Of a stretch of DNA of 5,242 nt, positions 1 to 5,091 are shown one piece after another. Every line of letters starts with the position of its first letter. Position 1 is the stretch's first letter. The DNA is from SZUA-430 sp041477875 (GTDB lineage: Bacteria > Pseudomonadota > Alphaproteobacteria > Micropepsales > Micropepsaceae). Made by a program: the position numbers and the translations under genes. The notes beneath the pieces are model-generated. The model was not told the origin of the DNA. It worked only from the letters and a program-made list of their open reading frames with translations, and searched no databases. Location: assembly GCA_041477875.1 (NCBI GenBank), contig JBGOVA010000257.1, positions 1 to 5,242 of the forward strand, written 5' to 3'.

Positions 1-404
1 CAAAGCGGGATTCCGAGGGCTACTTCTGGTTTGTCGGGCGCTCGGACGACGTGATCAAATCGGCCGGCCATCTCATTGGTCCCTTCGAGGTCGAAAGCGC
101 GCTGATGGAGCACCCCGCCGTCGCGGAGGCCGGCGTGATCGGCAAGCCAGATCCCATGGCCGGCGAGCTTGTGAAAGCGTTTGTCGTTCTAAAAACGGGA
201 ATTGAGCCTTCCGAGCCGTTGCGCATGGAGCTGCTCGGACACGCACGCTTGAAGCTCGGCCCCGCGATCGCGCCGCGCGAGATCGACTTCCGTTCGAATC
301 TGCCCAAAACGAGATCCGGCAAAATCATGCGCCGGCTGCTGAAGGCGCGCGAATTGGGCCTGCCCGAAGGCGACCTCTCGACCCTGGAAAGCGACGAGAA
401 ATGA
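1..404 (+). CDS. AMP-forming acyl-CoA synthetase (acetyl/medium-chain type), C-terminal part only
   Basis: The reading frame is open from position 3 to the TGA at 402-404. It gives 133 residues of the C-terminal lid domain of an ANL-superfamily acyl-CoA synthetase, an enzyme that adenylates a carboxylic acid with ATP and transfers it to CoA in the cytosol. The A8 hinge motif is clear (GRSDDVIKSAGHLIGPFEVE, codons 36-95). It is followed by a stretch of the ALMEHPAVAEAGVIG type. Near the end comes the A10 motif PKTRSGKIMRR, whose catalytic lysine is codon 321-323. The wording after the hinge resembles acetyl-CoA or medium-chain synthetases, but the acid cannot be told because the substrate pocket lies upstream of the window. 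The stop overlaps the start of the E1 alpha gene by 4 nt (ATGA), so this is an upstream operon member that may supply or recycle acyl groups for the complex encoded next. Family assignment is very secure; substrate is unknown. Confidence 0.93.
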   Translation, partial: KRDSEGYFWFVGRSDDVIKSAGHLIGPFEVESALMEHPAVAEAGVIGKPDPMAGELVKAFVVLKTGIEPSEPLRMELLGHARLKLGPAIAPREIDFRSNLPKTRSGKIMRRLLKARELGLPEGDLSTLESDEK

Positions 405-1399
405 GCGCACCCAGCGACGTGAAACCTCATCTCACGCGCGAGCACTCGCTGAACTTGCTGCGCGAGATGCTCCGCATCCGGCGCTTCGAGGAAAAATGCG
501 CCGAGCTTTATACCCAGGAGAAGATCCGCGGCTTTCTTCACCTCTATATCGGCGAAGAGGCGATCGCGACGGGCCTGATGCCCGCGCTTTCCGCCGAGGA
601 CGCCATCGTCGCTACGTATCGCGAGCATGGTCATGCGTTGGCGCGCGGCGTTTCGATGAACGCGGTCATGGCCGAGATGTACGGCAAGCAGGAAGGCTCA
701 AGCCGCGGCCGCGGCGGGTCGATGCACATCTTCGACGCGCCGACGCGGTTCTATGGCGGCAACGCGATCGTCGGCGGCGGCCTGCCCGTGGCCGCGGGAC
801 TCGCTCTTGCGTTCAAAATGCAAAAGCTTCCGCATGTGGCGGTTTGCTTCTTCGGCGAGGGTGCGGCGGCGGAGGGAGAATTCCACGAGAGCCTCAACCT
901 CGCCGCGTTGTGGCGGCTGCCCGTTGTGTTCGTGTGCGAAAACAATCTCTATGCGATGGGGACCGCTCTGCAGATCTCGGAATCGGAAACCGACATTCAT
1001 CTGAAGGCAAAATCGTATCGCATGGAGTCCGAGAGCGTCGACGGAATGGATGTCGTGGCGGTCGAGGCCGCCGCGCGGCGCGCGGTCGATTTCGTACGCA
1101 ACGGCAAAGGCCCGTATTTCCTGGAGTGCAGAACCTACCGCTTTCGCGCCCATTCCATGTTCGATGCGCAACTCTATCGCAGCAAGGACGAGGTCGAGAC
1201 TTGGAAGCAGCGCGACCCGATCAAGCGCTTCGGCGATTGGCTGCGGACGTCGGGGATCGCGCACGAGGTCGATTTCGAAACGCTTGAGCGCGAAGTGACG
1301 GCGGAGGTCGCCCGGTCCGTCGCTTTCGCCGAGGCGGGCACGTGGGAACCGATCGCGGACCTCGCGCGTGATGTCTACACACCGCGAGCGGCGTCATGA
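401..1399 (+). CDS. Thiamine-diphosphate 2-oxoacid dehydrogenase E1 component, alpha subunit (PdhA/AcoA-like)
   Basis: This encodes a 332-residue cytosolic E1 alpha subunit, the usual length for the pyruvate/acetoin/branched-chain dehydrogenase family. With E1 beta it should decarboxylate a 2-oxoacid (or cleave acetoin) on thiamine diphosphate and reductively acylate the E2 lipoyl group. Visible landmarks are the N-terminal LRIRRFEEKCAELY helix (residues 24-37), the REHGHALARG segment (74-83), and the cofactor motif running from GEG (152-154) to ENNLYAMGT (180-188). The YRFRAHSMFD loop follows (246-255), matching the flexible loop of E1 enzymes. The usual GDG that starts the ThDP/Mg motif is GEG here (Glu153, codon 857-859), a conservative change at a metal-ligand position. 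The start is the ATG at 401, which overlaps the ligase stop as ATGA and has a GGAAAG-like ribosome site at 386-391. The stop overlaps the E1 beta start. Pyruvate is the default guess; acetoin or another oxoacid remains possible. Confidence 0.95.
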   Translation: MSAPSDVKPHLTREHSLNLLREMLRIRRFEEKCAELYTQEKIRGFLHLYIGEEAIATGLMPALSAEDAIVATYREHGHALARGVSMNAVMAEMYGKQEGSSRGRGGSMHIFDAPTRFYGGNAIVGGGLPVAAGLALAFKMQKLPHVAVCFFGEGAAAEGEFHESLNLAALWRLPVVFVCENNLYAMGTALQISESETDIHLKAKSYRMESESVDGMDVVAVEAAARRAVDFVRNGKGPYFLECRTYRFRAHSMFDAQLYRSKDEVETWKQRDPIKRFGDWLRTSGIAHEVDFETLEREVTAEVARSVAFAEAGTWEPIADLARDVYTPRAAS

Positions 1400-2394
1400 A
1401 CGAGCGCGCGACATCGCAAGGCACCCTCACCTATCGCGAAGCCGTCCGCGCGGCGATCCGCGAGGCGTTGCAGCGCGATCCGCACACGTTTCTGATGGGC
1501 GAAGACGTCGGGCGCTACGGCGGTTGCTATGCGGTGAGCAAGGGCCTGCTGGATGAATTCGGCCCCGAACGCATTCGCGACACGCCTCTGTCGGAATCGG
1601 GCTTCGTCGGCGCGGGCATCGGCGCGGCAATGGGCGGCATGCGCCCGATCGTTGAAGTGATGACCTGCAACTTCAGCCTACTGTGCCTCGACCAGATCAT
1701 GAACAACGCGGCGACGATCCGGCACATGTCGGGCGGTCAGTTCAGCGTGCCGCTCGTCATTCGAATGGCGACCGGTGCGGGGCGCCAGCTCGCCGCTCAG
1801 CATTCGCACAGCCTTGAGGGCTGGTACGCGCACATACCCGGCATTCGGATCGTCGCGCCGGCGACGCTCGAGGATGCGCGCGGGATGCTATCGACCGCTC
1901 TCGAAGATCCCGATCCGGTCCTGATATTCGAAAACGTCATGCTCTATAATATGAGCGGCAGCATGGATGCGACGGCGGGCGCGGTGGACATCGACCGCGC
2001 GGCGGTGCGCAGATCGGGGCGCGACGTGAGTGTCATTACTTATGGCGGCTCACTGTGGAAGTCCCTTGAAGCGGCGGCGGCATTGGCCAAGAGCGGCATC
2101 GATGTCGAGGTGATCGATCTGCGCACGCTGCGGCCGCTCGATGATGCGACGATCATGCAGTCGGTTCGAAAGACGAAGCGGGCGGTGATCGTCGACGAAG
2201 GCTGGCGGTCCGGCAGCATCTCGGCCGAAATCACGACGCGGATCGTCGAGCAAGCGTTCTGGTCGCTGGACGCGCCGATCGCGCGCGTGTGCACCGAAGA
2301 GGTCCCGATCCCTTACCCGAAGCATCTCGAAGACGCCGCATTGCCCAGCCCGCAGAAGATCGAGGCTGCCGTGCATCAGGTCTTGGGGCGCTGA
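1396..2394 (+). CDS. Thiamine-diphosphate 2-oxoacid dehydrogenase E1 component, beta subunit (PdhB/AcoB-like)
   Basis: This encodes the 332-residue partner of E1 alpha, with which it should form an alpha2beta2 heterotetramer. The N-terminal pyrimidine-binding domain shows LTYREAVRAAIREAL (11-25), GEDVGRYGG (35-43) and PLSESGFVGAGIGAAMGG (64-81). Glu67 in the last is in the position of the glutamate that activates thiamine diphosphate. QHSHSLEGWYAHIPGI (135-150) carries the conserved active-site histidine region. The C-terminal transketolase-like domain includes VIDLRTLRPLD and an EVPIPYPKHLE segment. There is no N-terminal lipoyl domain, although many housekeeping alphaproteobacterial PdhB proteins have one; this supports an accessory complex. 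The start at 1396 overlaps the E1 alpha stop (ATGA) with little Shine-Dalgarno sequence, so coupled translation is likely. The stop at 2392-2394 shares one base with the E2 start. Family is certain; substrate is not. Confidence 0.95.
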   Translation: MNERATSQGTLTYREAVRAAIREALQRDPHTFLMGEDVGRYGGCYAVSKGLLDEFGPERIRDTPLSESGFVGAGIGAAMGGMRPIVEVMTCNFSLLCLDQIMNNAATIRHMSGGQFSVPLVIRMATGAGRQLAAQHSHSLEGWYAHIPGIRIVAPATLEDARGMLSTALEDPDPVLIFENVMLYNMSGSMDATAGAVDIDRAAVRRSGRDVSVITYGGSLWKSLEAAAALAKSGIDVEVIDLRTLRPLDDATIMQSVRKTKRAVIVDEGWRSGSISAEITTRIVEQAFWSLDAPIARVCTEEVPIPYPKHLEDAALPSPQKIEAAVHQVLGR

Positions 2395-3572
2395 TGAGCG
2401 AATTCCGCATGCCCTCGCTCGGCTCCGACATGGAGAAGGGCACACTTGTCGAATGGATGAAAAAACCGGGCGACACGGTGCGAAACGGCGACGTGGTCGC
2501 CGTCATCGAAACCGAAAAAGGTGCGATCGAGATCGAAGCGTTCGAAAGCGGCATATTCGAGCGCGCGCTGGTGGAGCTGGGCCAAACCGTTCCGGTCGGG
2601 ACGGCGATCGCAATCATCGACGGGGCGAGGGCCGCGCCGGCACCTGAGCCCGTTCGCCCGGCACCGGCCCCGCCCCCACCGGCGCGCGTCGCCGTGGTGG
2701 CGCCGGCGCCGCCTCGGCCCACCGCGGAGATCAAAGCTTCGCCGGCGGCGCGCAAGCTCGCCGAGGAACGCGGGATCGATCTCGCGACGATCAAGGGCAG
2801 CGGACCCGAAGGCAGCATCGTCTACGTCGATGTCGAGAACGCCGTCGCCAAAGGCGCGATCGCGGTCGAAAAACGCGAGCCGCCCAAGAAGAAACCCGCG
2901 GGGCCCGATCTCGCGGCGATGCAGACGATCATCGCGGCGGCGACGGCGCGCTCCAAGCGCGAGATACCGCATTACTATTTGACGCACGAGGTCGACATCA
3001 CGGACGCCTTGACCTGGCTCGCCAAAACGAACGCCAAACGCACACCTGACCGCCGGCTCCTTCCGGCCGCGGTGCTCCTGAAAGCCTTGGCGGCGGCATT
3101 GCGCAAGCATCCGGAATTCAACGGTTTCTACGAAAAGAACGCGTTTCATGCGTCGGAGCGGATCCATGTCGGCGTCGCGATCGCGATACGGGGCGGCGGA
3201 TTGGTCGCGCCGGCCATCCACGACACCGATAAGCTGCCGCTCGACGAGGTGATGGATCGGTTGCGCGACCTCGTCGCGCGCGTGCGCGTGGGGCGATTCC
3301 GTTCCTCCGAGATCGCGGACCCGACGATAACCCTGACGAGCCTCGGCGAGCGCGGCGTCGATGCCGTCGTCCCGGTGATCTATCCGCCGCAAGTCGCCAT
3401 TGTGGGCACCGGAACGCCGCGCAAGCGGCCATGGATCGTCGCCGGCAAGGTCAAGGCGCGCGATGTCATCACGATCAGCCTTGCAGGCGACCACCGCGTC
3501 GGCAACGGCCATCGCGGCGCGTTGTTCTTGGCGGAATGGGCGACATTGATGCAGCAGCCGGAGCTCCTATGA
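2394..3572 (+). CDS. Dihydrolipoamide acyltransferase (E2) of a 2-oxoacid dehydrogenase complex
   Basis: This encodes a 392-residue E2 with the full domain order. The lipoyl domain spans about residues 2-77, with lipoylation motif IETEKGAIEIEA and acceptor Lys42. A Pro/Ala-rich linker (79-111) leads to the peripheral-subunit-binding domain (114-151, KASPAARKLAEERGIDL...GSGPEG) and the trimeric acyltransferase domain (about 172-392). E2 takes the acyl group from E1 onto its swinging lipoyl arm and hands it to an acceptor, normally CoA. The active-site histidine is His367, but the usual DHRxxDG motif reads DHRVGNG: Asn371 (codon 3504-3506) replaces Asp. The ATG at 2394 is preferred over an in-frame upstream ATG at 2289, because that would extend into E1 beta, while 2394 begins exactly at the canonical lipoyl start MSEFRMPSLGSDMEKG. 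The SLGERGVDAVVPVIYPPQVAIVG section suggests a distinct E2 subfamily rather than the housekeeping AceF type. The stop overlaps the ACP start by 4 nt. Confidence 0.94.
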   Translation: MSEFRMPSLGSDMEKGTLVEWMKKPGDTVRNGDVVAVIETEKGAIEIEAFESGIFERALVELGQTVPVGTAIAIIDGARAAPAPEPVRPAPAPPPPARVAVVAPAPPRPTAEIKASPAARKLAEERGIDLATIKGSGPEGSIVYVDVENAVAKGAIAVEKREPPKKKPAGPDLAAMQTIIAAATARSKREIPHYYLTHEVDITDALTWLAKTNAKRTPDRRLLPAAVLLKALAAALRKHPEFNGFYEKNAFHASERIHVGVAIAIRGGGLVAPAIHDTDKLPLDEVMDRLRDLVARVRVGRFRSSEIADPTITLTSLGERGVDAVVPVIYPPQVAIVGTGTPRKRPWIVAGKVKARDVITISLAGDHRVGNGHRGALFLAEWATLMQQPELL

Positions 3573-3841
3573 CCAAGGACGATTTGCGAAAGCTCATCGA
3601 GGAAGAGCTGCACAACATCGCGCCCGAGACCTCGCCGGCGGACGTCGGCGACAACGAGGATATGCGCGAGGCGCTCGATATCGACTCCATGGGCTTCCTC
3701 ACGTTCGTGACCGCGTTGCACAAACGCATCGACGTGGACGTGCCGGAAGTCGACTACCCGAAACTGTTCACAAAGCGCGGCGCCATCGAATACCTGGCGC
3801 GCAAAATCTCGACGCCTGGCGCCAGGGATCGCTCGAAATAG
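3569..3841 (+). CDS. Free-standing acyl carrier protein (phosphopantetheine-binding)
   Basis: This encodes a 90-residue acidic protein of ACP size. The N-terminal helix (MTKDDLRKLIEEELHNIAPE) and the ALDIDSMGFLTFVTALHKR segment (35-53) match the ACP fold; Ser40 of the DSM motif is the expected 4'-phosphopantetheine attachment site. The following VDVPEVDYPKLFT and GAIEYLARKI segments correspond to helices III and IV. The ATG at 3569 overlaps the E2 stop (ATGA), has GGAG at 3560-3563, and gives a normal ACP N terminus. The longer in-frame extension to 3431 lies inside E2 and is rejected. Its place directly behind E2, in an operon that also carries an acyl-CoA ligase, implies it carries an acyl group made, transferred or used by the complex. 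It is not next to fatty-acid or polyketide genes here, so it is unlikely to be the housekeeping AcpP. Fold assignment is strong; the acyl partner is inferred. Confidence 0.9.
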   Translation: MTKDDLRKLIEEELHNIAPETSPADVGDNEDMREALDIDSMGFLTFVTALHKRIDVDVPEVDYPKLFTKRGAIEYLARKISTPGARDRSK

Positions 3842-3908
3842 GGCCGCCTCGCCCACCTTGACCTAGCGCAACCTCGCCGTACCGCCGACGTGGCAACGTC
3901 TCGCCTTC

Positions 3909-3915
3909 AAGGAGG
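3909..3915 (+). promoter_or_regulatory. Strong Shine-Dalgarno site of the flavodoxin-like gene
   Basis: AAGGAGG stands 6 nt before the ATG at 3922. It is the best ribosome-binding sequence in the window and fixes this start. Unlike the overlapping upstream genes, this one can be translated independently. Confidence 0.85.
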
Positions 3916-3921
3916 CATTCC

Positions 3922-4404
3922 ATGCGCACTCTTATCGTGTACTACTCGCTGGGCGGCACCACGCGAAAACTGGCGGAAGCGCTGGCGAAGACGTTGAGCG
4001 CCGATGTTGCGGAAGTGCGCTGCTCGCGCTACGGGCGGGGCACGATCGATTTCTTGAAGGCTTGTTACGACAGCCTGATGTCGCGATCGCCGGAGGTCGA
4101 GGTCAACCACGCTCTGCCTCAGACCTATGATCTCGTGCTTGTCGGGGGACCGGTGTGGGCCGGCCACATCGCGGCGCCGATTCGCACATATCTGAGCAGC
4201 CGCCGGGGACAGTTCAAACGCATGGCTTTCTTTTTGACCTCCGGCGGTGTGTCCACGAACCGGACACTCACCGAAATGGCCGAGATTGCCGGCGCAACAC
4301 CGCAGGCAACTCTGGCCCTTCGCACGGCGGACGTTCTCGGGGAAAAATATGCCGCGGCTGTCGATGCATTCGTGCGGCCGCTCAAGTCGAAAGCGGCGGC
4401 TTAA
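3922..4404 (+). CDS. Flavodoxin-like FMN-binding protein
   Basis: This encodes a 160-residue protein with a short-chain flavodoxin layout. The first strand and phosphate-binding loop is VYYSLGGTTRKLAEAL (6-21). LVLVGGPVWAGHIAAPIRTYL (71-91) corresponds to the second FMN loop, with Trp79 placed to stack on the isoalloxazine ring. FFLTSGGVSTN (103-113) corresponds to the third FMN-contacting loop. Such proteins bind FMN in the cytosol and act as electron carriers or NAD(P)H:quinone-type reductases; which one cannot be decided here. There is no signal peptide or membrane segment. The start is fixed by the strong AAGGAGG site. The gene sits 80 nt after the ACP gene on the same strand, so it may be read from the operon, but the gap and own ribosome site leave room for a separate promoter. 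A redox link to the dehydrogenase complex is possible but unproven. A hypothetical-flavoprotein label would also be fair. Confidence 0.85.
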   Translation: MRTLIVYYSLGGTTRKLAEALAKTLSADVAEVRCSRYGRGTIDFLKACYDSLMSRSPEVEVNHALPQTYDLVLVGGPVWAGHIAAPIRTYLSSRRGQFKRMAFFLTSGGVSTNRTLTEMAEIAGATPQATLALRTADVLGEKYAAAVDAFVRPLKSKAAA

Positions 4405-4500
4405 CGCCCTGCCCGCCCATCGCGCCCTTGCTCGAGCCGCACCGCTAAATCTTGTGATGCGCATCTCGTCGCTCACTACGAAAAAACAAACGTAATCCGT
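4405..4500. other. Intergenic stretch after the flavodoxin gene
   Basis: I see no gene here and no stem-loop followed by a T-run that would make a convincing terminator. A 10-bp perfect palindrome, GATGCGCATC, lies at 4456-4465. It overlaps a GTGATG hexamer (4454-4459), the outlying member of the hexamer cluster further on. The stretch 4478-4496 is noticeably A-rich compared with its surroundings. Confidence 0.5.
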
Positions 4501-4560
4501 GCCATCACGCCATCACATTGGCGGAGATCAGCGGTTTCTGCCATCACGCATCCATCACAT
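4501..4560. repeat. Imperfect direct repeat built on CATCAC hexamers
   Basis: GCCATCACGCCATCACAT at 4501-4518 recurs at 4540-4560 as the same letters with three extra bases (ATC) inserted after the tenth. Within 60 bp the hexamer CATCAC occurs four times (4503, 4511, 4542, 4553). It appears inverted as GTGATG at 4561-4566 and again at 4454-4459. The start-to-start offset of the two copies is 39 bp. They lie in noncoding DNA, not directly before any intact gene. They could be a cluster of binding sites for a regulator or a decayed tandem duplication. The repetition is directly visible; the role is unknown. Confidence 0.75.
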
Positions 4561-4566
4561 GTGATG
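4553..4566. repeat. Perfect 14-bp palindrome CATCACATGTGATG
   Basis: The 14 bases equal their own reverse complement and pair the fourth CATCAC with an inverted GTGATG. A second, imperfect palindrome (GTGATGTCAC, 4561-4570) overlaps its right half. Symmetry with no spacer fits a dimeric DNA-binding protein site better than an RNA hairpin. It resembles no operator I can name with confidence. Confidence 0.6.
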
Positions 4567-4570
4567 TCAC

Positions 4571-4754
4571 GCCGCGCATGGTCGCGTGGCATTTGCATCC
4601 GATCAGCTTGTCAAGTCGCAGCGCACCGCAGTCGGCGCGAAAATCTCGCTATAAGTACAGCTAATGCCGCCGAATTTCAAGGCTATTGGACTTCCACGCC
4701 CCTTGCCGATCGAGGGAAATCTATATCCCGTCGTCGCATCCCTTCCGCGACTCC
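4571..4754. other. Noncoding stretch without recognised content
   Basis: No protein-like frame on either strand looks real to me here. The plus-strand frames read as arginine- and serine-rich composition, and the minus-strand frame crossing it matches no family. I see no tRNA, terminator or strong promoter. It lies downstream of the minus-strand hydrolase remnant and may hold its degraded 3' flank. Confidence 0.4.
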
Positions 4755-4901
4755 TCACACGCGACCGGCGAGCCACGCCAGCATCGCCGCATTCATCTCG
4801 CGCGGGTACGTATGGCTGAGGTCGTCGATTTCGCGATAGGCGACGTCCGCGCCCGCCGCCCTGTATTTCAGACGCGCCCTGTAAAGACTGCGGCTGACTG
4901 A
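4755..4901 (-). pseudogene. 3' remnant of an alpha/beta-hydrolase gene
   Basis: On the minus strand, the frame ending in TGA (complement of 4755-4757) gives about 48 residues that read like the C-terminus of an alpha/beta-hydrolase (phospholipase/carboxylesterase or dienelactone-hydrolase type). A helix reading SRSLYRARLKYRAAGADV is followed by the strand AYREIDDLSHTYPREM and the final helix AAMLAWLAGRV. The His codon (complement of 4812-4814) sits where the catalytic-triad histidine belongs. The serine nucleophile elbow and the aspartate region are absent. Upstream the frame stays open only to a TAA (complement of 4944-4946), with no ATG or GTG start, and no hydrolase-like sequence appears further upstream in the other minus frames. 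I infer that more than three quarters of the gene was deleted or replaced. The identification rests on a short segment, but its C-terminal pattern is characteristic. Confidence 0.65.
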
Positions 4902-4913
4902 CCGCAATGACGG

Positions 4914-4946
4914 TAAGCCGCCGCACCAAGGGGGTGTGGCGGCTTA
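4914..4946. repeat. Long hairpin: 14-bp stem with 5-nt loop
   Basis: TAAGCCGCCGCACC (4914-4927) pairs with GGTGTGGCGGCTTA (4933-4946) around the loop AAGGG. All 14 positions pair in plus-strand RNA, with one G-U wobble. There is no following T-run on either side, so it is not a standard intrinsic terminator. It contains the in-frame stop bounding the hydrolase remnant and lies about 135 bp upstream of the ArsR gene. Candidates are a dispersed intergenic (REP-like) palindrome, the scar of a mobile element, or a transcript-end structure. Confidence 0.7.
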
Positions 4947-5041
4947 GGGCCTGGCATCGCCGAGTCGATCGAATCTGCATCGAAATGAGGTCGACTTGGA
5001 AGTGAAGGCGGCCGGCGACGCAGCGCGCGCTCGGCCTCCCC

Positions 5042-5070
5042 TTGCATGCCGCCAATCCGTATGTTACATA
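5042..5070 (+). promoter_or_regulatory. Possible promoter of the ArsR-family gene
   Basis: TTGCAT (5042-5047) and TACATA (5065-5070) are separated by 17 bp. Both match the sigma-70 consensus only about half. If used, transcription would begin around 5077-5080, at or just before the ATG, giving a leaderless or nearly leaderless message. That would agree with the lack of a Shine-Dalgarno sequence. TATGTT (5060-5065) is an alternative -10 without a good -35. Confidence 0.25.
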
Positions 5071-5091
5071 CTGAACCACATGGTTCAGTAT
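5068..5091. promoter_or_regulatory. Perfect inverted repeat across the ArsR start codon, likely operator
   Basis: ATACTGAACCA (5068-5078) and TGGTTCAGTAT (5081-5091) are exact reverse complements separated by two bases (CA). The start codon ATG (5080-5082) lies inside, so the right arm also encodes the N-terminal MVQY. ArsR-family repressors are homodimers that bind such inverted repeats near their own promoters, so autorepression by blocking polymerase is the likely role. The symmetry is seen directly; the binding partner is inferred. Confidence 0.75.

Noticed and set aside
2289..2393. N-terminal extension of the E2 frame to an upstream ATG at 2289
   Set aside because: The extension lies wholly inside E1 beta and adds arginine/proline-rich residues. 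The ATG at 2394 begins a textbook lipoyl domain and overlaps the E1 beta stop like the other junctions.
2376..3512. Long minus-strand open frame (378 codons) opposite E2
   Set aside because: It is antisense to a clearly real gene and its composition is Arg/Asp/Gly-rich. Such frames are common opposite GC-rich genes.
3431..3568. N-terminal extension of the ACP frame to 3431
   Set aside because: It lies inside the E2 catalytic domain and reads as low-complexity arginine-rich sequence. The ATG at 3569 gives a normal ACP length.
3815..3826. Perfect 12-bp palindrome CCTGGCGCCAGG near the end of the ACP gene
   Set aside because: It lies within coding sequence rich in GCC/GGC codons and has no partner element. 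It was treated as chance, though it could contribute weakly to an RNA stem.
3858..3863. TTGACC as a -35 element for the flavodoxin gene
   Set aside because: No TATAAT-like sequence stands 16-18 bp downstream, so a promoter cannot be supported.
3887..3900. Small inverted repeat GACGT-GGCA-ACGTC before the flavodoxin ribosome site
   Set aside because: A 5-bp stem is expected by chance in GC-rich DNA and has no T-run to act as a terminator.
4501..4560. CRISPR array
   Set aside because: The repeat units are too short, only two larger copies exist, and spacing is irregular. There are no uniform repeats or spacers and no cas genes.
4561..4901. Two overlapping plus-strand small frames (92 and 71 codons)
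   Set aside because: The protein wording is Arg/Ser-rich and resembles no family. The stretch from 4755 is explained by the hydrolase remnant on the other strand.
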